Assembly (NCBI RefSeq): GCF_032854445.1
Contig: NC_088300.1
Span: 74,765,005-74,825,004, forward strand
Direction: 5' to 3'
Source of the DNA: Liolophura sinensis
Lineage: Eukaryota > Mollusca > Polyplacophora > Chitonida > Chitonidae
DNA: 60,000 nucleotides
Program-made: the position numbers and the translations under genes
Shown: one piece after another, positions 34,753 to 45,759 of the stretch
How the letters are laid out: each line of letters opens with the position of its first letter
How positions within the stretch are numbered: position 1 is the first letter of the stretch
Notes under the pieces: generated by a model
What the model was told of the DNA's origin: nothing
Database searches by the model: none
What the model saw: the letters and a program-made list of their open reading frames with translations, nothing else

Positions 34753-35310
34753 ATGACTGTTACTGAACTACTTAAAAATAAATGGCGCAAACTGTTCCAT
34801 TATCGTGACACGGACAATGACGGGATTGTCACCGAGCAGGACTATATCAGCTACTCGGAACACCTTGTACAGATGTACGGGGATCGGGCGAAACCAGCCA
34901 GGCAAATCGCCAAACTGATCTGGGATACCCATTGCCCTCGAGGTTACCAACCCCAGGTGACGGAACAAGAGCTCGTTGACAACTACACCTACCTGTACCA
35001 CCATGATTTGCCGGGCTTTAAAGACAAGATCGAGAAGTACTGTAATCTTAGTTTTGACGCCATTGACGCCAACGGCGATGGGGAGATATCCCTGACTGAG
35101 TACAGCGTCTACCAGAACAGTTTCGGCATCTACAACCGGGATTACATAGAACATATCTTTCACCAAATGGATCTGAATAAGGACGGAGCGATCAGCCGTG
35201 AAGAGTTCGTGAAGGAAATCATGGACTATGTGTTTGAGAATATTCCGGAGAAAATTCCTGAATTGTACGACCATTATCAAGCAAAGAAATTTAGAAAGAA
35301 GGAATTGTAA
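34753..35310 (+). CDS. Sarcoplasmic calcium-binding protein-like EF-hand protein, copy D
   Basis: 185 aa, one coding exon after the same acceptor. EF-hand 1 at 19-30, EF-hand 3 DANGDGEISLTE at 105-116 and EF-hand 4 DLNKDGAISREE at 140-151 are intact; EF-hand 2 is degenerate. One residue separates it from copy C (AKKFRK for AKNFRK), and the DNA differs only at isolated positions such as GCCGTGAAG for GCCGAGAAG. That implies recent duplication or conversion. Three-site cytosolic Ca2+-binding protein, inferred from the family. Confidence 0.93.
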   Translation: MTVTELLKNKWRKLFHYRDTDNDGIVTEQDYISYSEHLVQMYGDRAKPARQIAKLIWDTHCPRGYQPQVTEQELVDNYTYLYHHDLPGFKDKIEKYCNLSFDAIDANGDGEISLTEYSVYQNSFGIYNRDYIEHIFHQMDLNKDGAISREEFVKEIMDYVFENIPEKIPELYDHYQAKKFRKKEL

Positions 35311-35576
35311 TGTTTTTGTTGAATATTAATTGCTAGCAGACATACGAGATTATGCATGTAAGGTATAATATAAGATTCAATTGAAAAAACTAAGAGACAA
35401 GGCTTTGAGCAATACTTCATGCCCACAATTCACACGGATTTCTCATTCTGCATATAAGCCTATACAATATGCATAGTACGTTTGCGCGTGAAAACAAACC
35501 TTTTAGTAAAGAGATGTCTTGCACATGGCTTTATCATGTAACTAGTTCAGAATATAGTGGAATGTTTTCCTTCGGT

Positions 35577-35582
35577 AATAAA
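35577..35582 (+). terminator. Polyadenylation signal AATAAA, SCP copy D
   Basis: GGTAATAAACATATA, 267 nt after the stop, orthologous to the signals in units 1 and 2. Confidence 0.6.
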
Positions 35583-35829
35583 CATATACCTAAACAACTG
35601 TCTATTTAAATTTTATTTTAGAAGGGGGGGGGGATGGTTTTGAGGACAGAAATCGGCCACATCATGGGATGGTAAAAATTAACAAAGCTCGAAGTAGAAA
35701 AATACACGCAACACCTGGTGAAAACCCGCTCAGATATCATAAAGACAAACCTCAATAAGCAAGAACTGGATTTGATTATAAGAGTTGTTTGTTTCCAGCA
35801 AGAGACTGCTATGCCACTGTGCCCGAGAG

Positions 35830-36045
35830 AGACTTTTATTGGCCACTATGCTAGCTAGAGACTCTTATATGCCACTTTGCTACCTAGAGACTCTTATTTG
35901 CCATTATGCTAGCTAGGGACTCTTATTTGCCACTATGCTATCTAGGGACTCTTATTTGTTACTATATCAGCTAGAGACTCTTATTTGCCACCATGCTGGC
36001 GAGAGACTCTTATTTGTTACTGTGCTAGCTAGAGACTCTTATTTG
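35830..36045. repeat. 29-bp minisatellite, unit 3 (about 8 units)
   Basis: Shortest of the three homologous arrays; more diverged units (TATATCAGCTAGAGAC, CATGCTGGCGAGAGAC). Confidence 0.93.
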
Positions 36046-36409
36046 TCTCTGTGTCAACCAGATACCCTTATGCCACTGTGAAGCGAGAGCCTCTTTTGGA
36101 AAGTCAACAATCAATGAAAGTTTCATACGCAAGACTCAATCTTCAAAGACTATTTTATACAATGTGTAAGATTACAACGTTCAACAAAGAACACTTTCAG
36201 TTGTATGTCTCAAAATATGTTGAAAAGAGGCGACAATTTCGACACTCAATCGATGATCTCTTTCCTGTGTTCAGCAACACATTAATTTGAACATAGAAAA
36301 GGGTGGTGAATCTAGTTGTTTTGTCGCATAAACTGGGCAGTCTGCGGGCAACAAAGGATATTTACTATGACGGTGGTGCAAAAAGTTACAAAAAGTTCAT
36401 ATTTATTGA

Positions 36410-36595
36410 CTTGATTGGGGTTTGCGCCGTACCCAAGAATAGTTCACTTATACGACGACGGTCAGCATTATGATTGGAGTTTGCAGTTTACTGTAGACTT
36501 TCCCACCTACGGCGGCAAGGAAAGAAAGAGTTGAAGGTCCAGCGCGCATTGGTGAGAGGATCCTAGATCATTGCTGCGCTCTGGGACTCTCGCAT
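36410..36595 (-). mobile_element. SINE relic upstream of the 3'-half pseudogene, unit 3
   Basis: Orthologous to 19877-20072 but with more substitutions and a small deletion near 36525. Confidence 0.82.
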
Positions 36596-36673
36596 ATTAC
36601 AGTCATAAAAAATATAATTTAAAGTAACAGAAAAGAAGGGTTGCACGAGTGATTCAGTGTCAGTGACAATAAC

Positions 36674-36880
36674 CCTCTACCAGAAGAGTTTCGGTATCCA
36701 CAACCAGGGTTGCGTAGAACATATCTTTCATCAAATGGGTCTGAATAAGGACGGAACGATCAGCCGAGAAGAGTTCGTGAAAAAAAAATCATGGACAATG
36801 TGTTTGAGAATATCCCGGAGAAATTTCCCAAACTGTGCGACCATTATCAAACAAATAATTTTAGAAAGAGGGAAGTGTTA
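36674..36880 (+). pseudogene. 3'-half SCP pseudogene, unit 3
   Basis: Starts at the same codon. Unlike the unit 1 and 2 copies it lacks the one-base insertion in EF-hand 4, so the loop still reads NKDGTISREEFVK. It is broken right after by extra A residues (GTGAAAAAAAAATC), and the stop codon is altered (GTGTTATG). Independent decay from a common half-gene ancestor. Confidence 0.88.
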
Positions 36881-37044
36881 TGTTTTTGTTAAACATTAAT
36901 TAATATCAGACATACGAGATTATTTGTGTACTGTAGATAAAATTTTTGAATTGAAACAGCTATGAGAAACTGCCAAACTGTAAAAGCATTACATGACATT
37001 GCTAAACCTACAATGTCAACAATGTCAGTGAAGCCGGCTCATGC

Positions 37045-40000
37045 GTGCATGCAGCGCACCACGTTCACACACGCCCAGCTCAACCAATCAGTGTGCTCCA
37101 TGCTCCTCCGACACGCCAAGCATGCTGTGCACTGCTCTCACACGCCCAACCCGATCAACCAGCGTACAAGCACTTCTTCAACACGCCTAACTTAACCAGC
37201 CTCAAAATCCAGCATGCTGTTCAGTGCTCCCACACGCCAAGCCCGATCAACTAGCGCACAAGCACAATTCCCACACGCCCTACCTGACCAATCAGCATGT
37301 TGTTTATTGCTCTCACACGCCCAACCCAACAAACCAATAGGCTTTGTACGCCCAACCCGATAAACCAGCGTACACGCACTACTCCTACACGCCTAACTTA
37401 ACCAGCCTCAAAATCCAGCATGCTGTTCGGTGTTTCCACACGCCCGACCCCGCCAGTCATCGTAAAAATGCAACGCTCCCACACTCCCAGCCTGACTAAC
37501 CAGCACGCTGTGCGCTGCTCCCAAACGACCAACCTCTACAACCAGCATGCTGCACACTGTTCCCACACGGCCAACCCGACCAACCAGCAGGCTTTACACT
37601 GCTCTCATACGCTTAACCCAATCAACCACTCGACACGCACTGCGCCTTCACACCCAACCTAACCAACCTCAAAAGTCAGCATGCTGTTCGCTGGTTCCTC
37701 ACGCCCTATGACCAACCAGCTCGCTGTTCACTCCTCTCACACGGCCAACCCGACCAACAACCATGCTGTGCACTGATTCCACACGTCCAACTTGACCAAC
37801 CAGCATGTTGTTCCCTGCTCTCACACGCCCAACCTTACCAACGAGCAGGCTGTTCACTTCTCTCACACGCCCAACCCATCAAACCAATAGGCTTTGCATT
37901 TCTCCCACACGCCCAACCTCTACAACCAGCATGCTGCACTCTTTTCCCACACGCACAACCCGAACAACCCGAACAACCAGCATGTTGTGCACTGCTCTCA
38001 CACGCCCAACCCGAAAAACCAGCGCACAAGCACTGCTACCACACTCTCAACCTGAACAACCAGCATCCTGTGCGCTGTTCTCACACGGCCAATCCGATTA
38101 ACCAGCATGCTGTTTACTTCTCCCGCGCACCAAAACCAACCAACCAGCATGCTGTGCACTGCTCCCACATGCTATGCCTGACAAACCAGAATGCATTGCG
38201 CTGCTCCCACACGCCCAACATCTACAACTAGCATGCTGCACTCTGTTCCCACACTCACAACCCGACCAACCAACAGGCTGTGCACTGCTCCCACACGCCC
38301 AACCTAGTTAACCAGCATGCTGTGCCCTGCGCTCATACGCCCAACGTGACCAACGAGCATGCTGTTCACTGCTTTCACACGCCCAACCCGCCCAACCAGT
38401 ATGCTGTTCACTGCTTTCATACATCTGGCCTGATCAACCACAATGCTGTTCACTGCTCTTTCACGAACAACCTGATCAATCTGATGTTGTTCACTGCTCC
38501 GACACACCTAACTAAGCAAGGCAGCATGCTGTGCATTGCTCCCAAATGCCCAACCTAACCACTCAGGATGCTGTGCAGTGCTCCCACACGCCAAACATGT
38601 ACAACCAGCATTCTGCACTCTGTTCCCCCAGGTACAAAGCGACCAACTAGTAGGTTGTTCACGGCTCTCACACGCCCAACCCGATCATCCAGCGTACACG
38701 CACTTCTCCTACACGCCCAACTTAACCAGCCTCAAAATCCAGCATACTGTTCGGTGTTTCCACATGCCCAACCCCGCCAGCCATCGTAAAATGCAATGCT
38801 CCCACATTCCCAACCCGACTAACCAGCATGCTGCACACTGCTCTCACACGCCCAACGTGACCAACGAGCATGCTGTTGACTGCTTTTACACGCCGGAACC
38901 GACCAATCAGCATCCTGTTGTGCACTGCTCTCACACGCCCATCTTGACCAACCAACTGTTGGTCAAGATGCTGTTAACTGCCCCAACGCGCCCAGCCTGA
39001 CCAACCAGCATGCTGTGCACTGCTCCCACATGTCATGCCTGACAAACCGCATGCTGCGCACTGCTCCCACACGTCCAAAATCTACAAACAGCATACTGCA
39101 CTCGATCAACCAACGTACAGGCACTGCTCTCACACACACAACCCGACCAACAAGCATGCTGTTCAGTGCTCCTACACGCATAGCCCGATCACCCAGCGCA
39201 CTAGCACAACTTCTACATGCCCTACTTGACCAGTCAGCATGCCAACCAACCAACAGGCTTTGCACTCCTCCAACACGCCCAACTGCTACAACCAGTATGC
39301 TGCACTCTGTTCCCACACGCACAACCCGACCAAACAGCAGGCTTTACACTGCCCTCACACGCTTAACCCGATCAACCAGCCGACACGCACTGCGCCTTCA
39401 CGCCCAACCTAACCAACCTCAAAAACCAGCATGCTGTTCTCTGGTTCCTCACGCTCTATCTGACCAATCACCATGCTGTTCACTCCTCTCTCACGCCAAC
39501 CCGACCAACAACCATGCTGTGCACTGCTACCGCACGCCGAACTTGACCAACCACCATGTTATTCAGTGCTCCCAAACGCCCAACCCGATCCTCCAGCGCA
39601 CAAGAACGGTTACCACACGCCCTACCTGACCAATCACCATGCCGTTCACTGCTCTCACACGCCATACTCAACCTGACTAGCCAGCATGATGTGCACTGCT
39701 CTCACGCGCCCAACGCGACCAGTCATGGCGAAATGGAATGCTCCCACAGTCCGAAACTAACCAGCCAATGTGCCGTGCACGGCAAACTAAGCAACTAGCA
39801 TGCGGTTCACTGCTCCCAAACGCCTTACCCGACCAACCAGCATGCTGTTCACTGCTCTCAAACGCCCTACCTGATAAACCAGAATGCTGTTCAAGGCTAT
39901 TACACGCCCAATCCGATCAACCAGTGCACAAGCACTGCTCCCACACTCCCAACCTGACCAACCAGCATGCTGTTCACTGCTCTCACACTCCCAACCCGAC

Positions 40001-42122
40001 CAACCAGCATGCTGTTTACCACTCTCAGACGCCCTACCTGATAAACCAGAATGCTGATCAATGCTATTACACGCCCAACCCGATCAACCAGCGCACAAGC
40101 ACTGCTCCCACACTCCCAACCTGACCAACCAGCATGCTGTTCACTGCTCTCACACTCCCAACCCGACCAACCAGCATGCTGTTTACCACTCTCAGACGCC
40201 CTACCTGATAAACCAGAATGCTGATCAATGCTATTACACGCCCAATCCGATCAACCAGTGCACAAACAGTACTTCCACGCGCCCAACCCGATCAACCAGC
40301 GCACAAGCACTGCTCCCACACTCCCAACCTGACCAAGCAGCATACAGTTCACTGCTTCCACACGCCCAACCTGACCTACTACCCTGCTCTTCAGTGCTCC
40401 CACACGCCCAGCCCGATCAACCAGCGCACAAGCACTGCTCCCACACGCCCTACCTGACCAATCAGCATGCGGTTCACTGCTCCCAAACTGCTCACTGCTC
40501 TTCACGCCCAATCCGATCAACCAGCGCAAAAGCATTACTTCTACACGCCCAACCCGATCGACCAGCAAAGAAGCACTGCTCTCACACTCCCAACCTGAAC
40601 AACCAGGATGCTGTTCACTGCTTCCACATGCCCAACCTGACCAAAAAGCATGCTGTGTGCATTGCTCTCACACTGGCAATCCAACTAACCAGCATGCAGC
40701 ACACTGCTCTCACCAGCCCAACCTGACCAGCCAGTATGCTATTCACGCTGTTGCCCAACCAAGTAGCAAGCCGTTCACTGCTCCCACAAGCGCAACCCGA
40801 CCAACCAGCAGGCTGTGCACTGCTTTCACACGCTTAACCCGATTGAACAGAGTAGAGGCACTGCTTCTACACGCCCAACCTGACCAACTTGAAAAACCAC
40901 CATGCTATTCTCAGCTCTCACACGCCCATCCAGATCCACCAACGCACACATATTGCCCCCATAGTCTCAGCCTCAAGAACCAGCATGCTGCACTCTGCTC
41001 CCACACGTTCAACACGATTAACCAGAAGGCTGCGCACTGCTCTCAGAAGCCCCACCCCATAAACCAGCGGACACGCACTGCTCCTACACGCCCAACCTAA
41101 CAAAGCTGAAAAACCAGCATGCTGTTCGCTGGTTTCACACGCCCAACCCGACAGGCCATCGTGAAATGCAATGCTCTCACAGTCCGAAACTGACCAGTGC
41201 ACGGCAACCTAACCACAAGCATGCTGTGCACTGCTCTCACACGCCCAACCTGACCAACCAGCACACTGTGGATTGCTCTCACATGCCTAAGCAGATCAGC
41301 CAACGTATAGGCACTGCTCTCACACGCCCAACCCGACCAATCAGCGTGCTGTTCAGTGCTCAAACACGCCTAATCTGACCAACCGGCATGCTGTTTACTG
41401 CTCTCAAACGCCCAACATGACCAACCAGTATGCTGTTCACTGCTCCCACATGCACAACCTGACCAGCCAGCATGCTGTTCACTCCTCCCAAACGCCCAAC
41501 CTGACCAACCAGTATGCTGTTCACTCCTCCCAAACGCCCAACCTTACGAATAACCATGTTGTTTACTCAAACGGCCAAGCTGACCAACCAGCATGCTGTG
41601 CACTGCTGCCAAAAGTTCAACTTGACCAGCCAATGTGCCATGCACTCCTCCCCTACGCCCAAACTGACCAACCAGCACATTGCTCCTACATTCCCAACCC
41701 GTCCAACCAGCAGGCTGTGCACTGCTCTCAAACGCCTCTGACCCACCTACATGCTGTTCACTGATCCCACAAGCCGAACGTGGCCAAGCAGCATGCTGTT
41801 CACTGCTTCCACACGCCCAACCTGACCAAAAAGCATGCTGTGCACTGCTCTCACAAGCCCAGCCCGATCAACCAGCGCACAAACATGGCTCCCACACGCC
41901 GCACCTGATGGATCAGCATGCTGTTCGCTGCTCTCAGACGCCCAACCCGACCAACCATCATGCTGTTCACTGCTCTAAGACGCCCTATCTGACAAACCAG
42001 AATCCTGTTAACTGCTCTTCACGCCCAATCCGATCAACCAGCGCACAAGCACTGCTCCCACACTAACAACCTGAACAACCAGCATGCTGTCCACTGCTCT
42101 CTCACGCCAGACCTGACCAAGA
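37045..42122 (+). repeat. 42-bp minisatellite, unit 3 (about 5.1 kb, about 120 units)
   Basis: Consensus ACGCCCAACCTGACCAACCA, GCATGCTGTTCACTGCTCTC, AC. More heterogeneous than arrays 1 and 2, with irregular unit lengths and inserted variants such as CCTCAAAATCCAGCATGCTG. Contains a higher-order repeat at about 39885-40240 and a small fold-back at 38940-38970. Open frames inside (up to 221 aa) are by-products. Confidence 0.95.
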
Positions 42123-42880
42123 CGTAAACACTTTCAGACGTATAAGAAGTAGCGTTGGAAGATCCTAACATAGTTACTCTACATAGCACGCGACCTGCAA
42201 AGTTGCACACACCAAGCAAAACCATAGATTCTAAACGAAAGAGGTACAAGTGTACATGGACACTCATTTTAGTTCGAACGAGTATCAAACTGATGGCAAG
42301 TGCAGCTGTAGAACATAACTTGTGAAGTGTTTTGAACGGTGAAACGTTCGTAGGTACCGATCTGCGTGTAATATTCGACTATGACACTTTTCTCACGTTG
42401 AAATGAACTCTGCTGTCAAGTGTTTACATATCGTCTGCAAGGCAGTGGTTAGTACAGATCTCAGGCTACTGCTTCGGCCTAAAATAATAAATTTGTCCTT
42501 GTTCATTATAAAAATTCCGCTAAAGACACTCATAGTAGAGGTATTATTTCTTAATTATTAATATCGCTGACACACCAAAGCGAATCGATTTTAACTGAAT
42601 ACGGCAAGTTGTGAACACAAATTCCGTGACAAATTCGCTTTGATGCGCACTGATTTCAAACCACAATTGAAAATATCAGCTAAGCCAGTTCAAATGTAAA
42701 CGTAACATTTAAACATTTCTATGTTATTTTATTTGTTCTATGACAAGCAAAGAAAATGCTTCAGGGGGTAATGTAATCTGTAATTAGAATATCAATCCGG
42801 ATGAAAGCCTATGGTCCCTTACACCCTGAACTGTAACTTGTCCGTGACAATGTTCACTTGCCTGCAGCCAGATGTTGACT
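42123..42880. other. Intergenic, left edge of second segmental duplication
   Basis: No gene. From about 42720 (TTTTATTTGTTCTATGACAA) the sequence matches 49165 onward, marking the left edge of the duplication that carries the two minus-strand SCP loci. Confidence 0.5.
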
Positions 42881-42884
42881 TTGA

Positions 42885-43045
42885 CTTTTTCGGTCAGTCT
42901 GTCCATCTACGTGTCGATCGGTTGGTCTGTCTGTCTATTTGTCGGTCGGTCTGTCCATCTATGTGTCGATCGGTTGGTCTGTCCGTCTATGTGTCGATCG
43001 GTCGGTCTGCCCGACTATCTGTCCGTCGGCCTTTCGGTCTCTCAC
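42885..43045. repeat. GTCT/GTCG-rich simple repeat
   Basis: Degenerate runs of GGTCGGTCTGTC and GTCTGTCCATCTATGTGTCG. The paralogous tract is at 49740-49860. Confidence 0.88.
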
Positions 43046-43626
43046 CTTACTACTTTGAAGTACTGCCTCATTTAAACAGTGAAACAGTATAGCAGTAAAG
43101 TTATGCGTGGCAAGATAGACCTACTGGAATAATCTAGGCTTCCAATCAGACGTAAACAAGCCATCAACGATTTAATGGACTAAATCACACAAACTAGTCC
43201 TGTAATTGGACCCAGGGTTCTTCAGTACGTGGAAGTAAAATTGATTTAGCTTTCGTTTGATATCTGTGTACAACAGGCTCTTACTGCTTACCACAGTCAG
43301 CTGACAGAGGGCGCGCTGTGTTATTTTTGTGCGCACAACCAAATCAATTACGCAATTTATTGCTGGATCAACCCCGTCATTGGCCAACCTTAAAAAAAAA
43401 CACATCTAATCATATTTTCACAATAGATAGGTACATGTACGTACAGCGTTTTTGCTATCTTTTATTTTCATATTCTTATACATATATTTTTTTTGCATCA
43501 TCGGGTCTTTTGTGGTTTTTTTTTTACTCACCAGCAAATCAAAGACCTAGCTCATTGAGTCAGCAGAATAGATTCTGTGTTAAGTGTTAAGGGAATGATA
43601 GCGTGAAGACAACTGATACCTTACTA

Positions 43627-44160
43627 TCACCATTTGCGAAACTTTTTGGCCTTGCGATGACCGTACATATCTGGTATCGTTTCTTTGCCTTCAGACAGGA
43701 CGAACTCGAGAACTTCGTCGACAAACTCCTCTCAGCTGATTACGCCGTTGTCACCCACGTCGATCTGCTTGAAAATATGCTCGATGTAGTCATGGTTCGT
43801 TATCCCGAAACTGTTCTGGTAGACGCTGTACTCTGCTAGAGAAATGCCACCGTCCCCGTTTGTGTCTATGGCGTCAAAACAGAGGTTAGTGTACCGTTTA
43901 TGTTTCTCCTCCAGTCCACAGCGGTACTGATTCCACAGATAAGTGTAGTTGTCCAAGAACTCGGGAAGGGTAATTTCCGGTTTGTACTCCTTGGCGGTCA
44001 TCGCCCCCCACAAGATCTCGCTTACTTCCAGCACCGGCTCAGCTTTCGGGCCGTAGATCTGAATGAAGTGTGTGGTGTAGCCCTCGAAGTCAGTCTCTCG
44101 CACGACACCATCATTGAATATCTTCGTCCATTTTTGGATCAGGTTTTCTGGGATGGCCAT
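43627..44160 (-). pseudogene. SCP-like gene copy E, disabled in EF-hands 1 and 4
   Basis: Closest to copy F at 50.4 kb. Two lesions stand out. An in-frame 18-bp deletion removes the six residues at 17-22, including D1, D3 and half of the EF-hand 1 loop (KIFN-DGVVRETD). A single change turns the Arg codon in EF-hand 4 (ISREEF) into TGA at 43732-43734, so translation stops after 142 residues, two codons past VIS. Beyond the stop the frame stays readable to 43627 (EEFVDEVLEFVL, then AKKFRKW). EF-hand 3 DTNGDGGISLAE is intact, so a truncated product could bind at most one Ca2+. The ATG, splice acceptor, first exon and TATA-like box survive. Either a young pseudogene or a truncated paralogue; the former is more likely. 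Confidence 0.82.
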
Positions 44161-44201
44161 TGTCTGAAGAGTCGCTCTGTGGAAATGAACCTCAGCATAA
44201 G

Positions 44202-44441
44202 ATTTATTTATTTATTTGATTGGTGTTTTTACCATACTCAAGAATATTTCACTTATACGACGGCGTCCAGCATTATGGTGGGAGGAAACCCGGCAAAGCC
44301 CGGTGGAAACCCACCACCATCCGCAAGTTGCTGGAAGACCTTCCCACATACGGCCGGAGAGGAAGACAACATGAGCTGGACTTGAACTCACAGCGACCGC
44401 ATTGGTGAGAGGCTCCTGGGTCATTGCGCTGCCCTAGCACG
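44202..44441 (-). mobile_element. SINE inserted in the intron of copy E, with target-site duplication
   Basis: Reverse-oriented, nearly full length (from ATTTATTTATTTGATTGG to GCCCTAGCACG), lacking the very 5' end of the tRNA-like head. It is flanked by CCTCAGCATAAG at 44190-44201 and 44442-44453. The paralogous position near 50950 has a single CCTCAGCATAAGAGG, i.e. an empty site, so insertion followed the duplication. Confidence 0.95.
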
Positions 44442-44569
44442 CCTCAGCATAAGAGGAAGATAAAAGGAAGATAGCTATTATGCTCGTGTACATGTGAGCT
44501 TATATGTGAGGCGAGTTTGACAATTTATCAGTAATATATTCGTTGTATAGTCGTAGGGACATTCACATT

Positions 44570-44930
44570 TACTTATTTTGATTGGTGTTTAACGCCTTAC
44601 GCCTAAAGAATGTCTCACGTGTGTTGAAGCGGTCAGCTTTATGCGTAGACCCGCTGTAAGGGTTTAAGACTCGAAGGCGCAAACGAACCAACCACAACTG
44701 GATTCAAACCTGCCACTTCACTGGCCAAAGATTTGTCGTTAATATTCACCTGTCAGCGTGTAAGACACGTGTGGTCGTGATAAATGAATCCACAGCTTAT
44801 CGCAAGCCTAGCACGTCTGTGCGGGAAAGAATCAAGCCTATTCTCGACTCGGACTTGAACACATATCTCCCACTTTCAAGGCAGACGCCCTAACCTTTTG
44901 ACTATCGTTTACACCGAAAAAGTAATAATG
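44570..44930 (-). mobile_element. Decayed second SINE-type element
   Basis: TTGATTGGTGTTTAACGCCTTAC at the 3' end, and at 44840-44925 a reverse tRNA-like head (minus strand GTTAGGGCGTCTGCCTTGAA and GTGTTCAAGTCC). A shorter relative lies at 51070-51335. It differs from the main SINE family in the head. Confidence 0.55.
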
Positions 44931-45115
44931 CCTAGATTATGATATCCATTTTCCCCTTTATAAGTTTGACAGACGCGACTGAAATATGTCGGGTGTTTGA
45001 AGTCCATTTATATCCGAAATGTCAGCTGTGCACGGTGTTTATGGAGAATGTAAATAATCTCATACTTTAAAGATTTACATATGCGTGAAGCCAGGATAGA
45101 AGTGAACGAGGACTT

Positions 45116-45200
45116 ACCCTGTAAATCGAAACTCCGTGATTGCTTGCGATAAGCTACATATACTTCTAACTCCACCCACTGCTTCGTGCTATACATATAA
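45116..45200 (-). promoter_or_regulatory. TATA-like box and first non-coding exon, SCP copy E
   Basis: Minus strand TTATATGTATAGCACGAAGC (box at about 45190-45200), then GTGGGTGGAGTTAGAAGTAT and the exon end TTACAGG/GTAAGTCC. Same layout as copy F, and the ATAGCACGAAG motif matches the plus-strand promoters. Confidence 0.6.
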
Positions 45201-45759
45201 TGTAACAGATTAAAACTATCGATAAAAAACGTATTTTGCTCTACATTTCTACATAACATGTGACTCATGTTAGGGAGAATTATGAAAGAGAAGCAAACAT
45301 TGCCTAATTAACATACAGAAACTCAAGCGATGTATATATGAAAAAGCAATTATTAAATATATTCATAAAATGCTGGTGGTTCATTGCAAGTGTGCAATGA
45401 GAGAAAAAAAAATGCTGCAGATTCAATGTTTAAGTTCACAGAAGGATGGGTAAAATTCGCGATGAATCCCCATGCTCATTACACGTCACATAAGCACGAC
45501 CTTGTAGGTAGCCCCTTCATACCCCGCGGGATTTAGTCACGGTTTATTTTCATCGGACCCATGAGACACTTATAATCAATAACTTAACGCCTACTCCATG
45601 ACGACAGTTTTACATAACTGGAGGGCTAGAAATGTCTGTTTTACTCCCAAGTTCCTTAAAGGCTACCCCTATAATTGCGTGTCTTTTGTTTTTCAAAAGA
45701 TTTTCAGTGTCACCACGCAGTAATTTTTTTGCACTAATTGAATAAAAGTTTGATGTTTG

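Larger units (their letters stand above)
31283..42122. repeat. Tandem segmental unit 3 (about 10.8 kb)
   Basis: Same order as unit 2, with the shortest 29-bp array and by far the longest 42-bp array. Confidence 0.85.
44177..45117 (-). other. 5'-UTR intron of SCP copy E, with an inserted SINE
   Basis: Donor GTAAGT (minus strand, 45112-45117) to acceptor TTCATTTCCACAG with AG at 44177-44178. A SINE sits about 25 bp before the acceptor. CAGCTG at 45023-45028 recalls the E-boxes in the introns of the plus-strand copies. Confidence 0.6.
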
